Assembly: GCF_029589495.1 (NCBI RefSeq)
Contig: NZ_JAAIVF010000006.1
Coordinates: 1 to 64,000 of the forward strand
DNA: 64,000 nucleotides
Reading direction: 5' to 3'
Source of the DNA: Speluncibacter jeojiensis
GTDB taxonomy: Bacteria > Actinomycetota > Actinomycetes > Mycobacteriales > Mycobacteriaceae
Part shown: piece after piece, positions 1-8,474 of the stretch
Layout: each line of letters starts with the position of its first letter
Numbering within the stretch: the stretch's first letter is position 1
The notes under the pieces: model-generated
What the model saw: the letters and a program-made list of their open reading frames with translations, nothing else
Databases searched by the model: none
Told to the model about the DNA's origin: nothing
Translations under genes and position numbers: made by a program

Positions 1-389
1 CACATCGATGGACGTGCACTGGCCCCTCGCGACCTGCGTCAGCGGCGCCTCGGCGATCAGTGTGTTACGTGAGCGCACCGAGACGGTGCCGTCCTTCGCG
101 GTGACGAACAACCCGCGCTCGAGAGCAACACCTCGTTGTCCCTGCCGGGCTGCTGCGCGAGCCGGTCAACGGCCGTGCACGGAATCGACAGGTCGAGCTC
201 GGTGGGTGCATACGACACCAGCGGGGCGGTCACCGCATTCAGACTGTGGTCCTGCGGCCAGTTCAACTGCGCAGTCGTCTGGGTAACAGGCAGGACCGGC
301 GTCAACACGGCCAGCACGAACCCCAACAGCCCGGCCACCATCGCGACCAGGCGGACAACGCGCAGGCGCGCCGGCTCATCGCCGGACAT
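1..389 (-). pseudogene. Arabinosyltransferase (Emb) N-terminus, frameshifted, cut by window edge
   Basis: From the ATG at 389 the minus strand encodes a basic N-terminus, one membrane segment (VAGLLGFVLAVLTPVLPVTQ) and the Emb hallmarks QLNWPQ, TAPLVSY and LDLSIPC. Emb proteins are membrane enzymes that build cell-wall arabinan in mycolate bacteria. After VLLS, at about position 120, the reading frame breaks: the next Emb-like stretch (ERGLFVTAKDGTVSVRSRNT, then QVARGQC) lies in a different frame and stays open to position 2. Compared with remembered Emb proteins, roughly ten residues are also missing between VLLS and RGL, so a deletion that is not a multiple of three fits better than a single-base error. 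A GTG at 431 is an alternative start. The rest of the gene lies outside the window, so whether it is a true pseudogene, an assembly error or a remnant cannot be settled. Similarity to Emb is strong; the break is read directly from the sequence. Confidence 0.7.
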
Positions 390-570
390 ACCACCCCCCG
401 AGGTAGAGGATGCCGGTGCGGGGTCACTCACTGTGATCGACACGACAGGCGACCTTAGCTGAAGCCAGCAACTAAATCCCCCCCCCAGCGTCCCGGATTC
501 AATCGGCTTGTCGTCATACCAGCCTTGTAAGGGTGCGCAGGATCGGCGGTGAGAACGATAGATTTCCGGT

Positions 571-999
571 GTGAGGGTTTCCACGGGTGCGGCGGTCGTC
601 TCGGTGGTGTGCGGCGCCGCGGTGTGGCTCTACGTCGCACCGCAACTGGTCAGCACGGGGCTCGTCGAAGCGGGGGAGTTGCTCGGTCTGCTGATCGTGG
701 TGCCGACGCCGGTCGGATTGTTGGCTTCGCTCGTCGGAGTCGTTGCGGGAGTGGTCGGAATCGCCCGCGGCACGGACCGGTCGTGGACCGGTGCGCTGAT
801 GACCGTCGGACAGATCGTGACATGGGCGGTGGTCGCACTGGTCGTGGCATGGTCGCGTGCGGACGACGCGACCGGCTGGGAACTGCTGGCGTTGCCCGCG
901 TCGCTGATGGTCGGCCAGGTCCTGGTCGTGGCGGGGTTGATCGCGGGTCGGGTGTGGCGTCGTCGTGGAAATACGCTGGGGGAGAGCGTGGTCGAGTGA
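571..999 (+). CDS. Small integral membrane protein of unknown function
   Basis: A 142-residue protein starting at GTG. It is almost entirely hydrophobic, with about four predicted membrane segments (around residues 7-27, 36-62, 74-96 and 105-127) followed by a short charged tail (RVWRRRGNTLGESVVE). No catalytic motif is visible. It overlaps the next small membrane gene by a GTGA junction (start 996, stop 999), so the two are very likely co-translated. I do not recognise a family. It is divergent from the broken emb start. Confidence 0.6.
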   Translation: MRVSTGAAVVSVVCGAAVWLYVAPQLVSTGLVEAGELLGLLIVVPTPVGLLASLVGVVAGVVGIARGTDRSWTGALMTVGQIVTWAVVALVVAWSRADDATGWELLALPASLMVGQVLVVAGLIAGRVWRRRGNTLGESVVE

Positions 1000-1274
1000 C
1001 CGACGGGGATCGATCGACCGAGCAGGCCCGGCCGCGCAAGCCGCCCGGTGCGGTCCATCTTGCCCTCACTCTCGTCCCGCTCGTCGTGTTGGCGTGCATC
1101 TACTACGACTGGTGGCCCTCCCGGTACGGCGCCGCCAGATGGGCCGACCCACTGCTGTTCGGCGCCGCGGCGGCGTTCGTACTGCCGATCTGCGCCGGGG
1201 TCTGGGCCATCCGTGCGCCGCACGCGGCGTGTGGCGTAGTTGAGGGTCGTGGTCGCGGGGACGATCATGGATGA
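996..1274 (+). CDS. Small membrane protein, second gene of a pair
   Basis: A 92-residue protein whose GTG start overlaps the stop of the upstream membrane gene. It has a basic N-terminus rich in Arg and Lys (residues 1-20), two membrane segments (about residues 22-40 and 49-70) and a short hydrophilic tail. The coupled overlap suggests that the pair works together, perhaps as a small membrane complex, but nothing in the sequence indicates a substrate. The C-terminal 20 residues look low in complexity, so the true end could be affected by a frameshift. Function unknown. Confidence 0.5.
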   Translation: MTDGDRSTEQARPRKPPGAVHLALTLVPLVVLACIYYDWWPSRYGAARWADPLLFGAAAAFVLPICAGVWAIRAPHAACGVVEGRGRGDDHG

Positions 1275-1321
1275 CGAGTGGTGCGCTGAGACGACTCCGG
1301 TTCGGGTGAGGGGAGGCGAGT

Positions 1322-2005
1322 ATGGGGTCGGGCGAGGGTGCGATCCGTCCCCTTTACGGCTGGGACCCGTCACCCGACACGCACGGGGCGGCCTGGCTGA
1401 GCCCGTACGACCATCCGGTGCCTTTCGACCGTCATGTCAGGAGATGGCTCGACTCACGGTTCTCCCATTTGGTCCGGATTCTGCATCCGGCCTACGACAG
1501 TGCCGACCAGCCGGTGACCTGGCGGCAGATCGCCCGGACTCGCGGCGTGACAGTTGATGCCGGAACCTCGTTCGGCGCGTTGGTCGGCACACAGGATCCG
1601 AATGCGGTGCTGCCGGGGATCTTCGCGAGGAGACCCGTAGATGGGTCTCTGCCGGACGAAGTCATGCCGCCGCTGCAAGAACTACTGGGACCGTCGGGCA
1701 CCTGCGGGTTGCTGTGGACCGGGTACGGCGGGCTCAGTGATGCAATGGCCTCCGCGGCGGTGGTCGGCGATGGCCCACAACGGTATTGGTCCCTCCGCGC
1801 GGTCGCAGATCCATTTGCTGCGACCATCACCTACGAATCGCCGAATTTCTGGTGGCCTGATGACCATTCCTGGTGTGTCGGGACCGGCATGGACAGTGTT
1901 GAGACCCTTGTCGCGTCGAACGATGAGGATGTGATCGACACAATCGTGCGATCGCCGGCGCTCGAAACAATCCGGCTCACGACCCATAGCAACAGAATGC
2001 CGTAA
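1322..2005 (+). CDS. Conserved hypothetical soluble protein
   Basis: A 227-residue soluble protein without signal peptide or membrane segment. An AG-rich ribosome site (GAGGCGAG) lies just before the ATG. The middle and end contain aromatic and acidic blocks (LWTGYGG, FWWPDDHSWCVGTGMDS) that I associate with a family of actinobacterial proteins of unknown role; the acidic, Trp-rich profile resembles some toxin-immunity proteins, but that is only an impression. It ends 12 bp before the convergent ArsR-type regulator gene. No function is assigned. Confidence 0.6.
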   Translation: MGSGEGAIRPLYGWDPSPDTHGAAWLSPYDHPVPFDRHVRRWLDSRFSHLVRILHPAYDSADQPVTWRQIARTRGVTVDAGTSFGALVGTQDPNAVLPGIFARRPVDGSLPDEVMPPLQELLGPSGTCGLLWTGYGGLSDAMASAAVVGDGPQRYWSLRAVADPFAATITYESPNFWWPDDHSWCVGTGMDSVETLVASNDEDVIDTIVRSPALETIRLTTHSNRMP

Positions 2006-2017
2006 ACGGCCGCGCCA

Positions 2018-2785
2018 TCAGGCGGTGCGCGCCCCGTCGTCGTCGAAGTGAAGGCCGAAGTCGGCGGCCAGCCCACTACGACCGGCGTCGGTCAGGCGGA
2101 CCGCGCGATGCGTCGGCGCGCGGCGCAGCCAATCGAGCTCGAACAGTCTGTCGGCCAGCGCGGCGCCGAGCGCCCCGGCGAGGTGATGGCGCTGTTCGGT
2201 CCAGTCCAGGCAGTAGCGGATCAGCGGCCGGCGTCCGGCGCGGAGCGCATCGACGTCCACTCCGAACGAACCCAGCAGCACCGCACCGTGCTCGGTGAGC
2301 AGGTAGTCGACGTCGTGCCCGGGAGCGGAGAACCGGTCGTCGGTGGCGGTCTCCGGATGGTGGATTCCGTCCCCGCCGGTGAGCGCCCCGTCGTCGAGTA
2401 GTGCGGCCATGAGCGCGACGCCGAGTCGTCCGGCGAGGTGGTCGTAACACAACCGCGAGCGACGCAGGGCGTGTGCGCGAGTGCCCTGGCGCAGCGATCG
2501 GACCGGCACTGTCGGCGCGATGGCCGCCAGCGCCTCGACCGCACGCATGACCCGATCGTCGCCGATGCGGTAGAAGCGGTGTCGTCCTTGGGTTTCGACG
2601 ACGACCATCCCTCCGGCGCGCAGCTTCGCCAGATGCTCGGAGGCGGTGGAGGCGGCGACACCGGCCTCGGCGGCCAGCCGGCTCGCGGGCAGCGCCCGGC
2701 CGTCGGCCAGCGCCATCAGCAGCCGCGATCGTGCGGCGTCTCCGATCAGCGCCGCGGGGATGGAGATGTCGGCATCGCCCTTCAC
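2018..2785 (-). CDS. ArsR-family transcriptional regulator
   Basis: A 255-residue protein starting at GTG. Residues 10-75 form a winged helix typical of ArsR regulators: ALIGDAARSRLLMALADG, then SRLAAEAGVAASTASEHLAK as recognition helix, then a wing (VVETQGRHRFYRIG). A long C-terminal region of about 170 residues is unlike classical metal-binding ArsR proteins and has no CxC metal motif; larger members of this type often control drug pumps. It is divergent from the MFS pump gene with a 50-bp gap that contains short inverted repeats (CTTCGG/CCGAAG around 2810-2827), so it probably represses the pump and perhaps itself. That regulation is an inference from position. Confidence 0.85.
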   Translation of the reverse strand: MKGDADISIPAALIGDAARSRLLMALADGRALPASRLAAEAGVAASTASEHLAKLRAGGMVVVETQGRHRFYRIGDDRVMRAVEALAAIAPTVPVRSLRQGTRAHALRRSRLCYDHLAGRLGVALMAALLDDGALTGGDGIHHPETATDDRFSAPGHDVDYLLTEHGAVLLGSFGVDVDALRAGRRPLIRYCLDWTEQRHHLAGALGAALADRLFELDWLRRAPTHRAVRLTDAGRSGLAADFGLHFDDDGARTA

Positions 2786-2835
2786 CCTTCCGACGGTAGC
2801 CCCGCGATGCTTCGGCGGGGACCGAAGGGATTCGG

Positions 2836-4254
2836 ATGCAGGCTTTGATCATGCGCACACTGACGGTTCCGCGCCGCCCGACCGCAGGCCTACGCGAGGC
2901 CCTGGTACTCGTCGCCGTCTCGCTCGGGCAGTTCCTGATCCAGCTGGACCTGACCATCGTCAACGTCGCCCTGCCGAGCATCGGGGCGGATCTGGGGGTG
3001 TCCGCGTCCGGTCTGCAGTGGGTGGTCGACGGCTACAACGTGGCCATGGCGAGCCTGCTGCTGATCGGTGGGCGGCTCGGGGACCGGTCCGGTCACAAAC
3101 GGGTGTACCTCGTCGGCATCGCCGTGTTCGCCCTCGGGTCGGGACTGTGCGCGGTCGCCCCCACCGCCGGGGAGCTCACCGCGTCCCGGATCCTGCAGGG
3201 GATCGGCGCGGCGATCGAACTGCCTGCCACGCTGGCGATCCTGTCGCACACGTTCACCGACCCGCGGCGGCGGGCGCAGGCGATGGGCATCTGGGCGTCG
3301 GTGGCGGGCAGCTCGCTGGTCATCGGGCCGGTCCTCGGCGGCGCCCTCGTTGCCGCATTCGGGTGGCGGTCGGTGTTCGTCGTCAACCTGCCCGTCGTCG
3401 TGCTGGTCGCGCTTCTCACGGTCCGTACCGTCCGCGCAGGCGACATTGAGCGCGGCGTCCGGTCACTCGACGTACGCGGTCAGATGCTCGGCTCGGCGGC
3501 GCTGGTGCTGCTGGCCGGCGGCGCCATCGAAGGCGGACGGCTGGGCTTCGCCTCGGCGCTTCCGGCCGGCCTGCTCGTCGCCGGTGCGCTGGCGCTCGTC
3601 GGGTTCGTCATCGCCGAGCGCCGGCACCCGGATCCGGTGCTACCGCTGGGCTACTTCCGCAACGCCGGATATGCCGCCGCGAACGTCAACGGGTTCGTGA
3701 TGGGCTTCGCGACGATCGGGCTGCTGTTCGTGTTCTCACTGTTCTTCCAACAGGTACAAGGCTTTTCGCCTGTCGGCGCCGGAGCCAGGTTCCTGCCGCT
3801 GACGGTCGCGTTCGTGATCACCGGGCCCGTGGTCGGCCGGCTGATCGACCGACTCGGCCATCGCATGCCGATGGCGTCCGGCGCGGTGCTGGTGGCGGTG
3901 GGGGCGCTGCTCCTGCTGCGCGTCGATGCGGGCAGCGGATTGGCGCCGGTGGGGTGGCCGTTCGTGCTGATCGGTGTCGGCTACGGGCTGCTGTCCACAC
4001 CGATGGCGGCCGCGGTCATGGGCGCGGTCCCGCCCGAGCGTGCCGGCATGGCGTCCTCGACCAACCTCACCGCGCGGCTCGTCGGCGGGGTCTTCGGCAT
4101 CGCGGTGCTCGGCGCGTCGCTGCCGAACACGGTCGTGGACGCCCCGGACTTCCCGCAGCGGTTCGTCGACGGACTGCACGCGGCGCTGATCGCCGCCGCC
4201 GTGGTGGCGATGGCCGGTGCCGTCGTCGCGCTGCGCGGCCGGGCCGATCGATGA
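2836..4254 (+). CDS. MFS transporter, DHA2 (EmrB/QacA-like) drug efflux type
   Basis: A 472-residue integral membrane protein with about 14 membrane segments, the count expected for the DHA2 family of proton-driven drug exporters. Seen motifs are LDLTIVNVALPSI in the first segment (typical of 14-segment pumps) and RLGDRSGHKRVYL, the motif A loop between segments 2 and 3. A GAAGGGA ribosome site lies 5 nt before the ATG; an in-frame ATG at codon 6 is an alternative. It is divergent from an ArsR-type gene that probably controls it. The substrate cannot be told from sequence. Confidence 0.85.
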   Translation: MQALIMRTLTVPRRPTAGLREALVLVAVSLGQFLIQLDLTIVNVALPSIGADLGVSASGLQWVVDGYNVAMASLLLIGGRLGDRSGHKRVYLVGIAVFALGSGLCAVAPTAGELTASRILQGIGAAIELPATLAILSHTFTDPRRRAQAMGIWASVAGSSLVIGPVLGGALVAAFGWRSVFVVNLPVVVLVALLTVRTVRAGDIERGVRSLDVRGQMLGSAALVLLAGGAIEGGRLGFASALPAGLLVAGALALVGFVIAERRHPDPVLPLGYFRNAGYAAANVNGFVMGFATIGLLFVFSLFFQQVQGFSPVGAGARFLPLTVAFVITGPVVGRLIDRLGHRMPMASGAVLVAVGALLLLRVDAGSGLAPVGWPFVLIGVGYGLLSTPMAAAVMGAVPPERAGMASSTNLTARLVGGVFGIAVLGASLPNTVVDAPDFPQRFVDGLHAALIAAAVVAMAGAVVALRGRADR

Positions 4255-4273
4255 CCGGCCTTCGCGGGTCGAG

Positions 4274-4301
4274 TTGTCCACAACCTCCCGCGTTCTCCAC
4301 A
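4274..4301 (+). promoter_or_regulatory. Two DnaA-box-like 9-mers upstream of comEA
   Basis: TTGTCCACA at 4274-4282 is an exact match to the GC-rich actinobacterial form of the DnaA box, and TTCTCCACA at 4293-4301 differs by one base. Both are on the same strand and lie 19 bp apart start to start, close to two helical turns. They sit between the MFS stop and the comEA start. The sequence match is direct; binding by DnaA is an inference. Confidence 0.45.
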
Positions 4302-4353
4302 GATCGTTTCGGGGGCGGGCCGGTGGCCGGTCCGCCGCCCTAACGTCGGCGAC

Positions 4354-5265
4354 ATGCGGACCAGTCGAGCGGATGTGCAGAGCCGGCAACGGCTTTCGAA
4401 TGTCACCGCGCGGGGCACTGCGGTCGCCGGGCAAGACGCCGTCGTCGAGGGCGAACCGATAGACGAGGCGCACGAGCCGGCGCTCGATCTCGAACCCGAC
4501 CCGCTGCCGACGTCACCCGGTTGGCTCACCGACACCGACGACGACGACGGTCACGTCGACACGGATCCGCACTCCGGATCCGCAGCCGGCCGCGAGTGGC
4601 TACCGGAGCGCTGGCGGGGCGCGCGCGTCGCGATCGGACGGCGCGGCGCGGTCGCGCTCGCGGTGGTCGGGCTGCTGGCGGCGGCCGGCGCGGGGGTCGG
4701 GGCGTGGCGCGACCGTCCGGTCACCCAACCGGCGCCGCCGCTGGCGGCCCCGGCCGTCGTGGCGAGCGAAAGTGCCACGCCCAGTGCCGCAGTGGAGGCG
4801 CCGGAAGAGATGGTGGTCAGCGTGCAGGGTCTGGTCAACGCGCCGGGACTCAAGCGGCTCGAGGTCGGCTCCCGCATCGCGGACGCGTTGGACGCGGCAG
4901 GCGGGGTGCTGCCGCAGGCGGACCTGATCAGCCTGAACATGGCCCAGCGGCTGTCGGACGGCGAACAGGTGCTGGTCGGCGTCGCGCCCGCGGACGGCGG
5001 TCCACCGCAACTCGGCAGCGCGACGGTCGGCGGGGCGGCCGCGAGCGGCACGACTGCCGGAGCGGCCGGGGGTGCCAAGGTCGACCTGAACGCGGCCGGT
5101 GCCGCGGAACTGGACGCGCTGCCCGGGGTGGGGCCGGCGACCGCGGAGGCGATCCTGCAGTGGCGCAAGGAGAACGGCCGGTTCGCGAGCGTCGACCAAC
5201 TCGGTGAGGTGAAAGGTATCGGACCCGCGAAGCTGGCCAAGCTCAAGGACCTGGTGCGGGTGTGA
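4354..5265 (+). CDS. comEA: ComEA family DNA-binding protein
   Basis: A 303-residue membrane-anchored protein, the DNA receptor of natural transformation in the classical system. Residues 1-95 are an acidic, disordered cytoplasmic stretch; one membrane segment lies at about 97-118; an SLBB domain spans about 153-210 (VSVQGLVNAPGLKRLEVGSR); and two helix-hairpin-helix motifs close the protein at 242-303 (LNAAGAAELDALPGVGPATA, then VKGIGPAKLAKL). The comEC start overlaps its stop (GTGTGA), so they form an operon. The order comEA-comEC-holA matches Rv2415c-Rv2413c as I recall. DNA uptake in this organism is not shown by the sequence. Confidence 0.9.
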   Translation: MRTSRADVQSRQRLSNVTARGTAVAGQDAVVEGEPIDEAHEPALDLEPDPLPTSPGWLTDTDDDDGHVDTDPHSGSAAGREWLPERWRGARVAIGRRGAVALAVVGLLAAAGAGVGAWRDRPVTQPAPPLAAPAVVASESATPSAAVEAPEEMVVSVQGLVNAPGLKRLEVGSRIADALDAAGGVLPQADLISLNMAQRLSDGEQVLVGVAPADGGPPQLGSATVGGAAASGTTAGAAGGAKVDLNAAGAAELDALPGVGPATAEAILQWRKENGRFASVDQLGEVKGIGPAKLAKLKDLVRV

Positions 5266-6824
5266 GCCCGACCGGTGCCGCGGCGGAGGCGACCCCGCCT
5301 GATCTGCGGCTTCTCGTGGCCGCGGTGCTGTGCTGGACGGTCACCCTCGCGGGCATCGTGTTCGGTTGGGGGACAGCGCTGGTGGTCGCTGCGGTGTCGG
5401 TGCTCGCGGCCGCTGTGTTCGCGGTCCGCGCCCGCTCGGTGGATCGGGTGCGGTGGTGGTCGGGTGCGGCGGGGATCGCGCTGGTCGGGTGCGGCTACGC
5501 GGTCGCGATCGCCCTGCGGGCGCATGCGGTGACCGCGACCCAGTCGGCGATCGCAGGCCACGGCGGCGGCGCCCACCTTACGGCGACGTTGACCGACGAC
5601 CCCCGGCCGCTGCCCACGGACACCGGCGCACCGGGCCGGGTGCTGGTGCGGGCTCGGCTCGACACGGTCCGCTTCGGCAACCGCACGACCCGCGTGCACG
5701 GGGCGATCGTCGTGTTCGCGCCGGCGGACGGCTGGAGAGGACTGCTGCCCGGGCAGCACGTGCGGTTCAGCGGTGGTGTGCGGCCGCCGTCGCGGGCGGA
5801 CCTGACGGTCGCGACCGTGCAGACGGCCGACCCGCCGACACGGATCGGCCGGCCCTCGTGGATTCAGCGGGCGGCCGGATCGATCCGGTCGGCCTTCGCG
5901 GCACGGTGTCATCGGGTGCTCGCACCGAACGAGGCCGGTCTGCTGCCCGGTCTGGTGCTCGGCGACGTGTCGGCGCTGCCGGACCGAGTACGCGACCAGT
6001 TCACCACGGCCGGGCTGACCCACCTGACCGCCGTGTCGGGCAGCAACTTCGCGATCGTCTGCGGGGCGGTGCTGCTGGTGGTGCGACCGCTCGGCCCACG
6101 TCCGGCCGCGGTGCTGACCGGGGTGGCGCTCGTCGGATTCGTGATCCTGGTACGCCCCTCGCCCAGTGTGCTGCGGGCCGCATCGATGGGCGCGATCGCA
6201 CTGTTCGCCCTGCTGCTGGGCCGGCGCAAGCAGGCGCTGCCGGCGCTGGCCTCGACCGTGTTGGCGCTGCTCGCCTGGACACCGGCGCTCGCGGTCGACA
6301 TCGGTTTCGCGCTCTCGGTCGCGGCCACCGCCGCGCTGGTGCTGCTCGCCCCCACCTGGACCGACTGGCTGACCGCGCGGGGGTGTCCGACCGGGCTCGC
6401 CGAGGCGCTGTCGATCGCCGCGGCGGCGCAGGTCGCGACCGCACCGCTGATCGCGGGGATCTCCGGCCGGTTCAGCGTGGTCTCGCTCGCGGCGAACCTG
6501 GCGGCGGCCCCGGCGGTCGCGCCGGCCTCGCTGTTGGGGGCGGCCGGCGCGGTGCTCGCGATGGTCTGGCCGATGGGCGCAGAACTGTTGATCCGGTTGG
6601 CCGGGCCGGCGGTGTGGTGGCTGCTGAGGGTGGCCGACGCGGCGGTGCGGATGCCGTCCGCGTCGGTCCCGGTGGTCGGGGGAGTCGCCGGTGGACTGCT
6701 GCTGACGGTCGGCACTGTGGTCGCGTTCGGCGTGGTCCGCAGCGCGAGGATGCGAGTCGCGCTCGTCGTCGCGCTGGCCGGGTTCGCGCTGGTCTGGATC
6801 CCGTCACGATGGTCGCCGTGGTGA
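5262..6824 (+). CDS. comEC: ComEC/Rec2-family membrane channel protein
   Basis: A 520-residue polytopic membrane protein of the ComEC/Rec2 family, the presumed channel for single-stranded DNA. An N-terminal soluble OB-like domain lies at about 95-190, and the competence domain begins near residue 220 ([20 protein letters not shown], then [15 protein letters not shown]). About ten membrane segments follow. The protein ends soon after the last segments: the metallo-beta-lactamase nuclease-like domain of Gram-positive ComEC proteins is absent, as in the short mycobacterial homologue. It is translationally coupled to comEA and followed by holA 59 bp downstream. Confidence 0.9.
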   Translation: MSPTGAAAEATPPDLRLLVAAVLCWTVTLAGIVFGWGTALVVAAVSVLAAAVFAVRARSVDRVRWWSGAAGIALVGCGYAVAIALRAHAVTATQSAIAGHGGGAHLTATLTDDPRPLPTDTGAPGRVLVRARLDTVRFGNRTTRVHGAIVVFAPADGWRGLLPGQHVRFSGGVRPPSRADLTVATVQTADPPTRIGRPSWIQRAAGSIRSAFAARCHRVLAPNEAGLLPGLVLGDVSALPDRVRDQFTTAGLTHLTAVSGSNFAIVCGAVLLVVRPLGPRPAAVLTGVALVGFVILVRPSPSVLRAASMGAIALFALLLGRRKQALPALASTVLALLAWTPALAVDIGFALSVAATAALVLLAPTWTDWLTARGCPTGLAEALSIAAAAQVATAPLIAGISGRFSVVSLAANLAAAPAVAPASLLGAAGAVLAMVWPMGAELLIRLAGPAVWWLLRVADAAVRMPSASVPVVGGVAGGLLLTVGTVVAFGVVRSARMRVALVVALAGFALVWIPSRWSPW

Positions 6825-6883
6825 CCCGGCCGGCCGTCCGAGCCGCGGGTGGTCGTGTCGGTGTCGCGTGGCACGATGCTGTG

Positions 6884-7864
6884 GTGAGCAACGCCGACGG
6901 ACCTGCACCCCTGCACCTCGTTCTGGGGGACGAGGAACTACTCGTCGAGCGTGCGGTCGCCAGGGTGATCGCGGCGACCAGGGCGGCGTCCGGCGGTGCC
7001 GGCGACGAGGTGCCGGTGACCCGGTTGCGCGCCGGCGAGGCGACCGTCGCCGAACTGGCCGAACTGCTCAGCCCGTCGTTGTTCGCCGAGGACCGGGTGA
7101 TCGTGCTGGAGGCCGCCGGCGAGGCGGGCAAGGAGCCCGCCACGCTGGTGCTCGACGCCGCCTCGTCGTTACCGGAGGGCGTCGTCCTGATCGTGCTGCA
7201 CTCGGGCGGCGGCCGCGCCAAGGCGATGGCCCCCGCCCTGCAGAAGGCGGGGGCGCAGGTGCACGACTGCGCGAAGGTGACCAAGGCCCAGGATCGGATC
7301 GACTTCGTCCGCAGTGAGTTCCGGACGGCCGGGATCCGGGCCGCGCCGGAGGTGGTCGCGGCAGTGCTCGACGCGGTCGGCTCGGACCTGCGTGAGCTGG
7401 CGTCCGCCTGCTCGCAGTTGGCTGCCGACACCGGTGGTCGGGTCGACGAGGCGGCGGTGCGGAGGTACTACTCGGGCCGCGCCGAGGTGACGGGGTTCGA
7501 GGTGGCCGACAAGGCGGTCGCCGGCGACCGCGCCGGGGCACTCGAATCGCTGCGATGGGCCCTCGGTCGCGGCGTGGCGCACGTGCTGCTCGCCGATGCG
7601 CTCGCCGACGCTGTGCACACCCTCGCCCGCGTCGGGTCGGCCGGTCGCGGCGACCCGTACCGGCTGGCCACCGAACTCGGCATGCCGCCGTGGAAGATCA
7701 AGAAGGCACAGGGCGAGTTGCGCGGCTGGACCCCCGACTCGGTCGGCCGAGCGCTGGAGGTTGTCGCGATCCTGAACGCGGACGTGAAGGGCCAGGCGGC
7801 GGATCCGGACTACGCGATGGAGCGGGCCGTCGGCGCGGTCGCGACGCTTCGCGCCGGCCGCTGA
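6884..7864 (+). CDS. holA: DNA polymerase III subunit delta
   Basis: A 326-residue protein of the HolA family, the delta subunit of the clamp loader that opens the sliding clamp in chromosomal replication. The family start ([16 protein letters not shown]) appears at residue 8; the middle has the AAA+-like fold without a functional Walker A, as usual for delta; the C-terminal alpha domain contains [18 protein letters not shown]. Length is normal. The start is GTG at 6884 with another GTG directly before it. The position between comEC and rpsT is the usual actinobacterial arrangement. Confidence 0.92.
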   Translation: MSNADGPAPLHLVLGDEELLVERAVARVIAATRAASGGAGDEVPVTRLRAGEATVAELAELLSPSLFAEDRVIVLEAAGEAGKEPATLVLDAASSLPEGVVLIVLHSGGGRAKAMAPALQKAGAQVHDCAKVTKAQDRIDFVRSEFRTAGIRAAPEVVAAVLDAVGSDLRELASACSQLAADTGGRVDEAAVRRYYSGRAEVTGFEVADKAVAGDRAGALESLRWALGRGVAHVLLADALADAVHTLARVGSAGRGDPYRLATELGMPPWKIKKAQGELRGWTPDSVGRALEVVAILNADVKGQAADPDYAMERAVGAVATLRAGR

Positions 7865-7966
7865 GTGACCACGTCCGTGTGCGGGGCGGCTGAGTCGTCG
7901 CCACCGCGGAACTGACACATCGGCAGCGCCGGACACCGGGTGTCACAAGAGTCGCCGTCGCACGCG

Positions 7967-8001
7967 AAAGACCGCCCTGATCAGATGATCGGGCGGTCTT
8001 T
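7967..8001. terminator. Bidirectional intrinsic terminator between holA and rpsT
   Basis: AAAGACCGCCC at 7967-7977 pairs perfectly with GGGCGGTCTTT at 7991-8001 across a 13-nt loop. The A and T ends give a U-run-like end on both strands. It lies between the convergent holA and rpsT genes and can serve both. Confidence 0.8.
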
Positions 8002-8036
8002 CGGTGGCGCGATGAACTCCGGAGTGGAGCTCGGCC

Positions 8037-8297
8037 TCAGAGCTTGTTGGTGGCGAGGGCCATCGCCGACTTCTTGTTGGCGGCCTGGTTCGCGTGGATG
8101 ACGCCCTTCGAGACGGCCTTGTCCAGCTGACGGCTGGTCGACTGCAGCAGCGCGGCGGCCTTGTCCTTGTCGCCGGAGGCCGCGGCCTCGCGGAAGCTAC
8201 GGATGGCCGTGCGCAGCGCCGACTTCACCGACTGGTTGCGGAGGCGGTTGCGCTCGTTGGTGCCGATCCGCTTCACCTGGGACTTGATGTTGGCCAC
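8037..8297 (-). CDS. rpsT: 30S ribosomal protein S20
   Basis: An 86-residue basic protein that binds 16S rRNA in the small ribosomal subunit. The family N-terminus ([20 protein letters not shown]) directly follows the GTG start; the helical middle and the [17 protein letters not shown] segment near the end are characteristic. Length is exactly that expected. It is transcribed towards holA and ends at a shared hairpin terminator. Confidence 0.97.
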   Translation of the reverse strand: MANIKSQVKRIGTNERNRLRNQSVKSALRTAIRSFREAAASGDKDKAAALLQSTSRQLDKAVSKGVIHANQAANKKSAMALATNKL

Positions 8298-8474
8298 GCG
8301 TAAATCCTCTTGTCTTTGGTGGTACAGGAGTGCTGGAATGCTGCTCGAGTTCACTGTCCAGACGCCGTCGGATCCGGTGCGGAACCGCACGTGAAACCCG
8401 GCGCGTCTGTGCCGAACGTCGAGACTACCAGCCTGGGCGTACCCGCCCCAAACCGGTCGGCGGGCCGGTGCGGT

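Noticed and set aside
8-462. Plus-strand open frames in the emb region
   Set aside because: They are the antisense of the Emb-coding stretch and show no ribosome site or recognisable motif; the minus-strand reading has clear Emb hallmarks.
2820-2830. A third partial copy of the repeated element (GACCGAAGGGA) before the MFS gene
   Set aside because: Only 11 nt match, the distance to the ATG is 5 nt from a shorter end, and the rest of the repeat is absent; an ordinary ribosome site explains it.
5330-6883. Upstream extension of the holA reading frame over comEC
   Set aside because: It is the out-of-frame shadow of comEC; HolA similarity begins at 6884.
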